Part shown: positions 17,795-25,982 of the stretch, piece by piece | How positions within the stretch are numbered: the stretch's first letter is position 1 | How the letters are laid out: the number at the start of each line of letters is the position of its first letter | DNA from: an uncultured Streptococcus sp. | GTDB taxonomy: Bacteria > Bacillota > Bacilli > Lactobacillales > Streptococcaceae | Length of the DNA: 55,384 nt | Reading direction: 5' to 3' | Assembly: GCF_938020365.1 (NCBI RefSeq) | Contig: NZ_CALIIB010000085.1 | Location: 1 to 55,384 of the forward strand | Made by a program: the position numbers and the translations under genes | The notes under the pieces: model-generated | What the model was told of the DNA's origin: nothing | What the model saw: the letters and a program-made list of their open reading frames with translations, nothing else | Database searches by the model: none

Positions 17795-18510
17795 TATTCA
17801 CTCTCTTTCATAAAAGCAGCAATCAAGATCGAAGAGCAAACTTCAATCATATAGCGAATGGACTTAATCGGAGTAATCGAAGAGACTCCTCCTGCACGTT
17901 CAAACATATTGGCTGGTTCTTCCACCACTTTATATTTCCGCTTCAAGATATGGACGATTGATTCTGGTTCAGGGTACTTGATAGGATAGCGCGCAGCGAA
18001 TTGTCGAATAATGTCTCGATTGGCCAAACGATAGCCTGATGTAGTATCCAGAATCCTTTTGCCTGTTGTTAATTTAATAAAGGCTGAGATAATAGTAATG
18101 CCAAAACGTCGCATAAAAGTCGTCTGAAATTCCGAAGACTTGTCACCGATAAAACGAGAACCAATAACCAAATCCGCCTGCTGAAGACGAATAGGTTCCA
18201 GCAAAGCATCCAGCGACTCAATATCATGCTGGCCATCTCCATCAAACTGTACGGCCACATCATAATTCTCCTCAAATGCATACTTATAGCCGGTCTGAAC
18301 AGCTCCGCCAATCCCTAAATTCATAACCAAATGAATGGCATTCAGATGATGGCTATCCAAAATATCCTTGGTTCTATCAACTGACCCATCATTGATAACT
18401 ACGTAGTCTAAGTCAAAATCAACTTTCTTCCGATATTCTACAATGCTCATAACCGTATTTAAAATACTTTCTTCCTCATTATAAGCAGGAATTATCATTA
18501 AAACTTTCAT
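17794..18510 (-). CDS. Polyprenyl-phosphate glycosyltransferase, GT2 (GacI/WpsA-like)
   Basis: The 238-residue protein resembles dolichol-phosphate mannosyltransferases: MIIPAYNEEESILNTV, VINDGSVDRT, MNLGIGGAVQTGY and the metal motif QFDGDGQHD. A hydrophobic C-terminal stretch (about 215-232) could anchor it at the membrane. With its DUF2304 neighbour it should charge undecaprenyl phosphate with a sugar, the first step of a lipid-linked side unit or a direct donor. GlcNAc is the donor sugar in GacI; this is not provable here. Confidence 0.82.
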   Translation of the reverse strand: MKVLMIIPAYNEEESILNTVMSIVEYRKKVDFDLDYVVINDGSVDRTKDILDSHHLNAIHLVMNLGIGGAVQTGYKYAFEENYDVAVQFDGDGQHDIESLDALLEPIRLQQADLVIGSRFIGDKSSEFQTTFMRRFGITIISAFIKLTTGKRILDTTSGYRLANRDIIRQFAARYPIKYPEPESIVHILKRKYKVVEEPANMFERAGGVSSITPIKSIRYMIEVCSSILIAAFMKESE

Positions 18511-18546
18511 TAATTTAATCTATTCTTTCTATAACATGTCATCACA

Positions 18547-19539
18547 TTATTTTTTGTTTTTCTGCAACTGTTTTTTTCTATATTTCATAAAGCTCGGAAT
18601 TAGGGAATTGATAATCTTATATCTTAGCATTGGAAAAGGCTTCATAACAATATTAAAGATTCTAAAACAAACAAAATACAGCTGCCAACCTTCTTCCATT
18701 GGTGTATCCTTCCATGGAGTTTTGTGTAGATAATAGAGGTACTCCTTTTTAAATCTATGTGTATTCCCCTTCCGCCAAGGTCTCTCTTCACCTAGATAGT
18801 GAATAATTGTAGGTGCTTTCCGAAAATGATTAAAATCTTCCTGAGACATAAACTTAGTTGGCTTACTTAATTCACTCAACGTTTTATAAGGATAGACATC
18901 ATAAATATTAAAATAATTAAAGGAAATTGGCAAGGTAAAAATTTGCTCTTTCAAGGCTCCATTTAAGGCATCTTGGTCTGGTGCGAATAGCTTCCCTTCA
19001 TGAAATTGATAAAATTCTATGACCTTTTTACCAATCTCTTCCCTACGCCATTTTTTTAGATCGATCAATAGGACACCCGAATTATGATAGGGATGCTCTT
19101 TCAAAGCTAGAAATTCCTTTCTTGACTTATCGACAGTTGGTTCAGGACACATACCTATTACCTTATCTCCTAAGTCGCTATAAAACAATGAACCTAAATC
19201 TTCTAGAACTAGTGTATCTCCATCGAGATATAAGATCCTATCAACTTCTTGTGGAAGAAGCTTATCTAAAAAAAGACGTGCTAAAATAATTGAAGACCAA
19301 CCGTTTGTATCAAAATCAAAGTCAATATAGTCTGCGATATTATTTATAGAAATAATACAAACTTTTCTATCGTAACTTTTAGCGAATTCTTTTAATTTAT
19401 TTTGATTCTCTTCGCTTATCCTCTCGCCAATTAAATATACTGTAATATTCTCAGCAGATTTATTATTCTCAAATAGAGAACACATACAGGTTGCAACTTG
19501 AGGTACAAACGCATCATTTAATGTAAATAAGATATTCAT
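18547..19539 (-). CDS. Glycosyltransferase, GT8 family
   Basis: The 330-residue protein has the GT8 pattern. It starts MNILFTLNDAFVPQVATCMCSLF, has the metal motif ILYLDGDTLVLEDL near residue 105, and HNSGVLLIDLKKW near 155. HYLGEERPW lies near 245. A basic, Lys-rich C-terminus (RKKQLQKNKK) could hold it at the membrane. GT8 enzymes usually transfer glucose or galactose with retention. It lies 6 bases after the flippase gene. By eye the coding sequence is more A/T-rich than the rgp genes, as is common for exchanged polysaccharide genes. Confidence 0.85.
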   Translation of the reverse strand: MNILFTLNDAFVPQVATCMCSLFENNKSAENITVYLIGERISEENQNKLKEFAKSYDRKVCIISINNIADYIDFDFDTNGWSSIILARLFLDKLLPQEVDRILYLDGDTLVLEDLGSLFYSDLGDKVIGMCPEPTVDKSRKEFLALKEHPYHNSGVLLIDLKKWRREEIGKKVIEFYQFHEGKLFAPDQDALNGALKEQIFTLPISFNYFNIYDVYPYKTLSELSKPTKFMSQEDFNHFRKAPTIIHYLGEERPWRKGNTHRFKKEYLYYLHKTPWKDTPMEEGWQLYFVCFRIFNIVMKPFPMLRYKIINSLIPSFMKYRKKQLQKNKK

Positions 19540-19545
19540 AGAATC

Positions 19546-20823
19546 CTACTTCTTTCTTTTTTCCTGATTTTTAACAACGCCATAAATAATCAGACTTGTT
19601 GCATAAAAGACGCACATGGAGATTAAAAAGGAATTAGCAGCTCCGAGCAATTTTTGGTCACGGATAAATGGTAAGGTAATAGATTTTGAAACAGCAAATG
19701 TCAATAAATAGGCTATCATCAGATAATGCTGTTTTCTAAAGATGGTCATAATGATATCAACTACTAGAGCAAAAACATTCAAAATGCCACCTATAAGTAG
19801 TATAGTGAAAGGAAGCTTATACTCCTGTAATCGGATACCATAAACAGCTCCAAGCACTTCTGTACCAATCAGATAACCCAAAACAACAATAACAACTCCT
19901 AAAACAGTCATTACTAGATATAGCGTATTGACCTGTTTGAAAAATAGTGTAAATTTCTTCTCGTTCCAATAAATAGAAAGCTGTGTAGTCAACGGTCTCA
20001 GGACGAAGAATAAAAGGGATAGGACAAAGACAGGCATGAATAGAACATTAAAGTCTCTTTGAACCCCAGATGAAAAATAGCCATTTGTCAAAAGGTAATC
20101 AATATCAATTTTTGGCTCGTTATAGATATACGTTATCAAAAATCCATTTAAAAACAAGGGAAAACTATTTTTTAAAATAGAATACACATTTTTTCTGTCA
20201 TCATGGAGTTTAGGCGAAAACTTTTCCTGAGAAAAATGTAATCTACAGTTTCTGAAATCTAAGGGGAAGGTCAGAATGAAATTCGCACAGCAAATAACAA
20301 TACTAGCTACCATCAATGATTTTGTAAACAACAGGACTATTGCAAATAGTAACATGCAAATCCAGCTCCTATAGAATTGCACCTTTCCAGCCAAGTCTGA
20401 TCTATTTTTTTGCTGAAATAATCCTTGAAAAACATCTGAATACGCATCTATAGCCCGATAAAGAACAAGCAATAAAATAATACTAGATTTATAAACATCA
20501 TACCCTTGCCATAGAGTATAGATAAACGATGTAAAAATCATCAAAAAGACCGTAAAAAGTCTCGTGTTATGATAAGAAGCAAATTGGTATCTTTCTTTTA
20601 CATCCGTAGATTGCAGATTTCTAACTTGAAAATAACCTAAAACAAAGAATTGCTGCCCAAGAGCATAAGCAATACTAAATATATCAGAATCTCTTGAATC
20701 TAGAAATCTAGAAGCAAGTAGAAGCAAGACGACTGATATCAACGATGATGAGACTGTCCCCAGCATGTTCCATATATAATTGCTCTTAACTGACGGTAGT
20801 GAAATTTCTGATTTCTGGGACAT
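19546..20823 (-). CDS. Wzx-like lipid-linked oligosaccharide flippase (MOP superfamily)
   Basis: The 425-residue protein has about twelve transmembrane helices and begins with SNYIWNMLGTVSSSLISVVLLLLASRFLD, typical of polysaccharide-transporter flippases. It would flip an undecaprenyl-linked oligosaccharide to the outer face. The locus already has an ABC exporter for rhamnan, so a second export route suggests that the side unit is built and flipped separately. It is the first gene of the variable block, directly behind a consensus promoter. The sequence looks A/T-rich. Confidence 0.82.
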   Translation of the reverse strand: MSQKSEISLPSVKSNYIWNMLGTVSSSLISVVLLLLASRFLDSRDSDIFSIAYALGQQFFVLGYFQVRNLQSTDVKERYQFASYHNTRLFTVFLMIFTSFIYTLWQGYDVYKSSIILLLVLYRAIDAYSDVFQGLFQQKNRSDLAGKVQFYRSWICMLLFAIVLLFTKSLMVASIVICCANFILTFPLDFRNCRLHFSQEKFSPKLHDDRKNVYSILKNSFPLFLNGFLITYIYNEPKIDIDYLLTNGYFSSGVQRDFNVLFMPVFVLSLLFFVLRPLTTQLSIYWNEKKFTLFFKQVNTLYLVMTVLGVVIVVLGYLIGTEVLGAVYGIRLQEYKLPFTILLIGGILNVFALVVDIIMTIFRKQHYLMIAYLLTFAVSKSITLPFIRDQKLLGAANSFLISMCVFYATSLIIYGVVKNQEKRKK

Positions 20824-20853
20824 TCTGTCTTCTCCAATTATGTTCTAGTTCTT

Positions 20854-20882
20854 ATTATACTATACTTTCCATGAAATGTGAA
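20854..20882 (-). promoter_or_regulatory. Promoter of the variable glycosyltransferase block
   Basis: On the minus strand, -35 TTCACA (20877-20882; one mismatch to consensus), 17 bases and a perfect -10 TATAAT (20854-20859). It lies between the rmlD terminator and the flippase gene. Confidence 0.8.
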
Positions 20883-20906
20883 AAGCCACTGTTAAATAGC
20901 CATCAA

Positions 20907-20931
20907 AAAAGGACTCAACGGTCCTTTTGAT
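20907..20931 (-). terminator. Terminator of rmlD
   Basis: Hairpin AAAAGGAC/GTCCTTTT with a six-base loop, immediately after the rmlD stop and followed by T residues on the minus strand. Confidence 0.8.
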
Positions 20932-20936
20932 AGATA

Positions 20937-21791
20937 TCAGTGTTTTTTATCCTGCTTGTAAAACTCTTTCAAAGCATCCTGCCAAGTTGGAATGACAAAG
21001 CCTGTAGCCTTAGCCTTAGCCAAACTCATAGTTGAGTTGAAAGGCCGTTTAGCCTTGGCTGGGAACTTGCTAGAATCAACCGGCTGGACTTCCACATCCG
21101 TATCTTTGAGAATTTCCACGGCAAAGTCATACCAAGTTGTGTCCTCTGCTGCATCATTAGATAGATGGTAATAACCAAATTCCTTTTGATTTTCAGCTAG
21201 ATAGGTCATAAATTCAGCCAGCGTACGAGTCCATGTCGGACGTCCATGCTGGTCATTGACTACAGTCAGAGTTTTGTGCGTCTTAGCAAGATTTTGCATG
21301 GTAAAGACAAAGTTTTTACCGTAGTTACCAAAGACCCAAGCAGTACGGATAATATAGAAACGGCTGGAATATTTCTCAACCAGCTCCTCACCCATGCGCT
21401 TGGTACGGCCATACTCTGTCTGCGGATCCGGCCGGTCATCTACTTCCCATTCCTCTCCGACAGGCTTTTGTCCGTCAAAGACATAGTCTGTTGAGATGTA
21501 GACCAAGGTTGCTCCGTGTGCTTCTGCTGCTTTTGCAACATTTTCGGTCCCTGTCACATTGATGGCATAGTCCAGCTCTTTTCCTTCGTCCTCAGCCGCA
21601 TCAACTGCAGTATAAGCTGCGCAGTGATAAACCAAGCTTGGCTTGACTTCCGCAAAGACCTTGTCCACCATTTGGGCATTGGTAATATCCATTTCCGCCA
21701 CATCAACAGCCACATACTCCTCATTGCGCTCATCCAAAAGATAGCGAAGCTCTGTACCCAGCTGTCCATTCGCACCTGTAATTAAAATCAT
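20937..21791 (-). CDS. rmlD: dTDP-4-dehydrorhamnose reductase
   Basis: RmlD makes dTDP-L-rhamnose, the donor for the rhamnan backbone, by NAD(P)H reduction of dTDP-4-keto-rhamnose. The 284-residue Rossmann protein has GANGQLG (residues 6-12), STDYVFDG, and the Tyr-x3-Lys pair in EYGRTKRMGEE. The GacA homologue in group A Streptococcus is likewise the first gene of the polysaccharide locus. Here it is a single-gene unit with its own promoter and terminator. The other rml genes are not in this window. Confidence 0.95.
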   Translation of the reverse strand: MILITGANGQLGTELRYLLDERNEEYVAVDVAEMDITNAQMVDKVFAEVKPSLVYHCAAYTAVDAAEDEGKELDYAINVTGTENVAKAAEAHGATLVYISTDYVFDGQKPVGEEWEVDDRPDPQTEYGRTKRMGEELVEKYSSRFYIIRTAWVFGNYGKNFVFTMQNLAKTHKTLTVVNDQHGRPTWTRTLAEFMTYLAENQKEFGYYHLSNDAAEDTTWYDFAVEILKDTDVEVQPVDSSKFPAKAKRPFNSTMSLAKAKATGFVIPTWQDALKEFYKQDKKH

Positions 21792-21829
21792 TTGTCTTTC
21801 CTTTCAGATCATAAAAATTCGATGAATTT

Positions 21830-21838
21830 ATTATACCA
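21830..21838 (-). promoter_or_regulatory. Extended -10 promoter of rmlD
   Basis: TGGTATAAT on the minus strand, directly after the T-run of the preceding terminator (stem 21843-21861). No good -35 is seen. Confidence 0.65.
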
Positions 21839-21842
21839 AAAA

Positions 21843-21861
21843 AAGCAGAAAAAATCTGCTT
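21843..21861 (-). terminator. Terminator of the DUF6056 gene
   Basis: Minus-strand hairpin AAGCAGA/TCTGCTT followed by TTTTT, which runs straight into the rmlD -10 region. Confidence 0.7.
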
Positions 21862-21900
21862 GATCGAATCCCTATCGGAAAATATACTTAATAGTATAAT

Positions 21901-23124
21901 CTAGAGAACATCCTCTTGCCGCTTTTGATATTCTGTATATAAGTGATACAACAATCTGCAAGTAATAATGAATAGACTTATCATCAGAGGCAAAAAAGTT
22001 CGAGTGCTTGATGCATAGAGAGTGGGAGATAATGAAATGACCATGCGGCCAATAAAGCCAATTACAAACAAATAGGTCAGCCATATCTTTTCTTTACAGT
22101 CAGAAACTACAAGCCATAAAGCGTAAAGAATCATTAATAGCAGCAAGCCATAAAAAGCTACCGCGCTCATATACGTGATATTAAAAGAAAATGTCCCTGA
22201 TTCTCTGGCTGCTTTACTGATACCTGTTAAGGTACCAAAAATAGTATTCCAGCCCATTTTTTGTGAAAAAATATTGAACATAACAAAACCGCTCAGAGCT
22301 ATGGCCGTTACATTTTTCTTATGAAGAGCATAAACAAAGAGCACAAGCAAGAAGACCATCACAAAGGCAAAGGACGTGGAAAGCAGATTATCTCCTGTCT
22401 CCAGAAAGCCAAGCCCAATCTTTTGGAAGATATTCAAGTTAGGAAAGTTTGGGAACCAACTGACAATGTTCTTTTCCAAACGCAGAGCATTCCCCGGAGA
22501 CAGCTTGGCTGATAAGATTCCTAAAGCGCTTAGTGCCAAATAGCATAGATTACCCAGTAAAGGGGTTTTATCTTTCTTCGCAAGGACAGTTTCAAACAGA
22601 AGCCATAAAAAAGCATAGACTGCTAATTGTTCCTGCATGATAGCAACTAAAAAGCACAAAAGGCTAGCCATATTAATCCAAATATTTTTAGATTCTCTGC
22701 AAAAAAGTGCGAAAAGCAACAAGGAAGCAGGGAAAATGTAATTAACATAGGTCGGAATAGAACCCGCACTTAAAAATTCCGTCGCCGGAAGGAATATAAA
22801 AATTAGTAAAGCTGGCAGCCAAGGCAAGGAAGGGGTTAGCTTCCTTAAAGCATAGACCAAAAGCAAAGTTGCCAGAAAGGCTGCTGCTATAAATAGCTTT
22901 TCGTGAACGGAAAATAATAAGGTGGCTGACTCAATGAGCAGTCTACTGCTCCAAGTAAAATAACGATCAATCCCAAAGAATAAATAATTGTAATGAAATT
23001 CCTTAGCATATTCTAAAAATGCTGTTTGGTCTCCTACTGGGGTGATTTTATTATTGATGTAAAACTGTATCGCATAAATAAACGAAGACAAGCATAAGAC
23101 AATATTAATTTTTTTATTTTTCAC
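21901..23124 (-). CDS. Multi-pass membrane protein, DUF6056-like (GT-C type candidate)
   Basis: The 407-residue protein has about ten hydrophobic helices. An early extracellular loop carries YFTWSSRLLIE, and later loops carry MQEQLAVYA and SPGNALRLE. This pattern fits DUF6056-type membrane proteins, thought to be GT-C transferases using polyprenyl-phosphate sugars. The start is GTG, with GGAGAG upstream. It follows the GtrB-like GT2 gene, so the pair may charge a lipid with a sugar inside and transfer it outside. The acceptor is unknown, but wall polysaccharide is likely given the neighbour rmlD. Confidence 0.68.
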   Translation of the reverse strand: MKNKKINIVLCLSSFIYAIQFYINNKITPVGDQTAFLEYAKEFHYNYLFFGIDRYFTWSSRLLIESATLLFSVHEKLFIAAAFLATLLLVYALRKLTPSLPWLPALLIFIFLPATEFLSAGSIPTYVNYIFPASLLLFALFCRESKNIWINMASLLCFLVAIMQEQLAVYAFLWLLFETVLAKKDKTPLLGNLCYLALSALGILSAKLSPGNALRLEKNIVSWFPNFPNLNIFQKIGLGFLETGDNLLSTSFAFVMVFLLVLFVYALHKKNVTAIALSGFVMFNIFSQKMGWNTIFGTLTGISKAARESGTFSFNITYMSAVAFYGLLLLMILYALWLVVSDCKEKIWLTYLFVIGFIGRMVISLSPTLYASSTRTFLPLMISLFIITCRLLYHLYTEYQKRQEDVL

Positions 23125-23179
23125 AATCTCTCCTCAGCTAAATAAGAGTCATTTAAGCCCTAAAAACTCTCTCAAAGAC

Positions 23180-24106
23180 TCACTTACTCTTCTCCTTAAT
23201 CACATAAACAGGGCGTTTCTTTGTTTCCATGAAGATTTTGCCGATGTACTTGCCCAATATACCGATGGTCAACAGCTGGAAGCCTCCGATAAGGAGAATG
23301 ACAGTCATAAGGGACGGCCAACCCGATGTCGGATCACCAAAAACCAAGGTGCGGATAATAATTACTGCCATCAGGATAAAGGCTAAAATCCAGGACAGGA
23401 TGCCCCCTAAAAAGGCGATGTTGAGAGGCGCATCAGAGAAATTGACAATACCTTCCAAGGAATAGTTGAAAAGAGACCAGAAATTCCAAGAGGTCTTGCC
23501 AGCCACTCGTTCGACATTTTTGTATTCCAAGTACTCGGTATTGAAGCCAACCCAGGCAAAAATTCCCTTGGAGAAGCGATTGTACTCTGAAACCTCCAGA
23601 ATAGCATCTACCATCGGGCGGCGCATCAGTCGGAAGTCACGCGCACCATCTACCATCTCTACCTGACTAATCTTGTTAATCAGCTTATAGAACAAATTGG
23701 CAAAAAAACTTCGGATAGGTGGCTCTCCCTCACGAGTAGTGCGACGAGTCCCCACACAGTCCAGCTCAAGATTCGAGTCCAGCATGGCCTTCATCTCAAT
23801 CAGGAGCTCGGGCGGATCCTGCAAATCCACATCCATGACCGTCACAAATTCCCCACTTGCTTCTTGCAAACCAGCATAGAGGGCTGCTTCTTTTCCAAAA
23901 TTACGAGAAAAGGACAGATAGTGCACATCTGGACAGCGACTGCTGAGCTCACGCAAAACAGCCAAGGTTTGATCTGTCGATCCGTCATTGACAAAAATAT
24001 ATTCAAACTGGTCACGGATTTGATATTTCACCGCTTCCATGGCTTCATGAAACAAAGGAATAGACTCTTCTTCATTGAAGCACGGAACAATCACTGAAAT
24101 TGTCAC
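23180..24106 (-). CDS. Polyprenyl-phosphate glycosyltransferase, GT2 with two C-terminal membrane helices (GtrB/YkcC type)
   Basis: The 308-residue protein has an N-terminal GT-A domain (VIVPCFNEEESIPLF, VNDGSTDQT, metal motif VMDVDLQDPPE). Two transmembrane helices lie at about 229-252 and 264-287, the architecture of GtrB, YkcC and CsbB. Such enzymes load glucose or GlcNAc onto undecaprenyl phosphate. The start is GTG. It lies 55 bases before the DUF6056-like gene on one transcript. GtrA, the usual flippase partner, is not adjacent; one copy lies at 41870-42307. Confidence 0.85.
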   Translation of the reverse strand: MTISVIVPCFNEEESIPLFHEAMEAVKYQIRDQFEYIFVNDGSTDQTLAVLRELSSRCPDVHYLSFSRNFGKEAALYAGLQEASGEFVTVMDVDLQDPPELLIEMKAMLDSNLELDCVGTRRTTREGEPPIRSFFANLFYKLINKISQVEMVDGARDFRLMRRPMVDAILEVSEYNRFSKGIFAWVGFNTEYLEYKNVERVAGKTSWNFWSLFNYSLEGIVNFSDAPLNIAFLGGILSWILAFILMAVIIIRTLVFGDPTSGWPSLMTVILLIGGFQLLTIGILGKYIGKIFMETKKRPVYVIKEKSK

Positions 24107-24137
24107 TTTGATTACCTGCTATTTTTTAATATCTCTC

Positions 24138-24170
24138 ATTATAACAAAAAACTAGGCGAAAACCTAGTTT
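24138..24170 (-). promoter_or_regulatory. metY terminator fused to an extended -10 promoter for the GT2/DUF6056 pair
   Basis: On the minus strand the hairpin AAACTAGG/CCTAGTTT (24149-24170) is followed by a T-run. Within a few bases comes TGTTATAAT (24138-24146), a consensus extended -10. Termination of metY and initiation of the next unit are packed into about 33 bases. Confidence 0.7.
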
Positions 24171-24204
24171 TAATCTTATTTGCTCTGTCTAGAGGCCTTG
24201 AACA

Positions 24205-25485
24205 TTAAATAGATTCCAAGGCTAGTTTGAGATCCTCTATCAAGTCATCCACATTCTCCAGGCCGATAGAGAGACGGATTTGATTTGGTGTAATGCCTGC
24301 TGCCAGTTGAGCCTCTGGCGACATCTGACCATGAGTCGTCGTAGCTGGATGGACGACCAGGGACTTAGCATCAGCTACATTGGCCAAGTCGGAGAAAATC
24401 TCTAGGCTGTCAATAACCTTACGAGCTTCTTTCTCCCCACCTTTGACATTAAAGGTGAAGATAGAGCCCACGCCTTTAGGGAAATATTTTTCTGCCAAAG
24501 CATGATAAGGACTGTCAGCAAGTTTTGGATAATTGACCTGCTCGACCTTAGGATGCCCTGCTAGGAAATCCACAATCTTCTCGGCATTGGACACATGGCG
24601 TTCTACACGCAAAGAGAGAGTTTCCAACCCCTGCAGGAAGAGAAAGGCATTGAAGGGAGACATGGCTGCACCTGTATCGCGCAAGAGCTGCGTCCGCACA
24701 GCAGTGACAAAGGCTGCTGCTCCGACATCGCGCGTATAACTGATATCATGATAGCTCGGATCTGGGTCCACAAACTGCGGAAACTTGCCAGAAGCTTCCC
24801 AGTCAAAACGACCGCTGTCCACAATCACACCGCCAATGCTGGTTCCGTGGCCACCGATAAACTTGGTCGCAGAATGTACCGCGATGTCCACTCCATGAGA
24901 AAAGACATTGATCAGATATGGTGTAGCAAAGGTATTGTCAGAAATCAGTGGAATTTTATGAGCATGAACCAGCTCTGCCAAAGCATCAAAGTCAGGAATA
25001 TTTATCAAAGGATTGCCCAAACTTTCAATCAAAACCAACTTTGTATTGTCCTGAATGGCTGCTTCTACTTCAGCCAGATTTTCAATATCAACAAAAGTCG
25101 TGGTAATGCCATAGCGAGGCAGGGTTTCCTTGAGCAGATTAAAGGTACCACCGTAGATGGTGGAGGCTGCTACTACGTGGTCGCCAGCATGCGCCAAGGC
25201 TAGAATGGTGTAGGTAACAGCTGCCATACCAGAAGCTGTTGCTAGGGCTCCAACCCCACCCTCCAAAGCCGCAATCCGCTCCTCAAAAGCAGACAGGGTC
25301 GGATTGGTAATCCGAGTGTAGATATTGCCCGGTTTGCGCAGGGCAAAGAGATCTTCTCCCTCCTGAGTATCATCAAACACATAGGAAGTTGTCTGGTAAA
25401 TAGGCAGAGCCCGCGACTTAGTAGTCGGGTCAACTGTCTGTCCGGCATGAAGCTGCAGAGTTTCAAATTTGAATTCACGTGTCAT
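24205..25485 (-). CDS. metY: O-acetylhomoserine (thiol)-lyase
   Basis: This PLP enzyme forms homocysteine (or methionine/cysteine precursors) from O-acetylhomoserine and sulfide or thiol in the cytosol. The 426-residue length and motifs fit MetY: HAGQTVDP, YTRITNPT, DNTFATPYL, and the PLP lysine in SATKFIGGHGTSIGG (near residue 210). It stands alone between a NUDIX gene terminator and its own terminator. No S-box or T-box is visible in the 98-base upstream gap. A cystathionine gamma-synthase is less likely given the length and the GHGTSIGG segment. Confidence 0.92.
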   Translation of the reverse strand: MTREFKFETLQLHAGQTVDPTTKSRALPIYQTTSYVFDDTQEGEDLFALRKPGNIYTRITNPTLSAFEERIAALEGGVGALATASGMAAVTYTILALAHAGDHVVAASTIYGGTFNLLKETLPRYGITTTFVDIENLAEVEAAIQDNTKLVLIESLGNPLINIPDFDALAELVHAHKIPLISDNTFATPYLINVFSHGVDIAVHSATKFIGGHGTSIGGVIVDSGRFDWEASGKFPQFVDPDPSYHDISYTRDVGAAAFVTAVRTQLLRDTGAAMSPFNAFLFLQGLETLSLRVERHVSNAEKIVDFLAGHPKVEQVNYPKLADSPYHALAEKYFPKGVGSIFTFNVKGGEKEARKVIDSLEIFSDLANVADAKSLVVHPATTTHGQMSPEAQLAAGITPNQIRLSIGLENVDDLIEDLKLALESI

Positions 25486-25570
25486 AAGGTCACCTCACTA
25501 TAGTTATGTGATAAGTCTACCACTAAACGTCTCGCTTGACTAATAGAATTTCCTTATCAAAAGAAATAAA

Positions 25571-25597
25571 GAGAAGCTATATCTTATAGCTTCTCAG
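25571..25597 (-). terminator. Terminator of the pcrA-NUDIX unit
   Basis: A perfect 10-bp stem, GAGAAGCTAT paired with ATAGCTTCTC, with a five-base loop and a following T-rich tract. The NUDIX stop codon lies in the loop and stem. Confidence 0.85.
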
Positions 25598-25982
25598 ATA
25601 TCATCTCAAAAGTCGCTTGATTACTGGGCCAGTACAGCTGTGACGAAACCTTGTCTAAAGCTACCCACTGAGCTCCCACATGCTCATCAGAAATCTGGAT
25701 TTCCTTCTGCTCTGTCAGAACTAGAAAAAGATTCTTGTGGATAGACAGATTTTCATCAATCTTTACCGTAAAATCCCCAAGACCCGTCAGGTTTGAACAA
25801 GCTAAGACCAATCCGGTCTCTTCTTTTATTTCACGAAGGCAGGCCTCTTCTGGGCTCTCACCACTCTCAATCCCACCAGTAATGGGCTGCCAAAAGGAGA
25901 CTTGCTCATTCTCAACTTTCAAGAGCAAGATTTTTCGATCCTCTGGATGATAGATCCAGGCTTCAATCGACCGCCTAATCAT
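25584..25982 (-). CDS. NUDIX hydrolase
   Basis: The 132-residue protein has a clear Nudix box: GGIESGESPEEACLREIKEETGL follows the GX5EX7REUXEEXGU pattern at about residues 36-58. These enzymes cleave nucleoside diphosphates linked to another moiety; sequence alone does not give the substrate. It overlaps the pcrA stop by 4 bases (ATGA), so it is translationally coupled to the helicase. A role in sanitising nucleotides fits that coupling but is only a guess. Confidence 0.85.
   Translation of the reverse strand: MIRRSIEAWIYHPEDRKILLLKVENEQVSFWQPITGGIESGESPEEACLREIKEETGLVLACSNLTGLGDFTVKIDENLSIHKNLFLVLTEQKEIQISDEHVGAQWVALDKVSSQLYWPSNQATFEMISEKL

Noticed and set aside
24595..25203. 202-codon plus-strand frame
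   Set aside because: It lies entirely antisense within metY; openness is a by-product of metY codon use.
25486..25583. S-box or T-box leader before metY
   Set aside because: The gap of 98 bases is largely taken by the upstream terminator and promoter region and shows no such fold.
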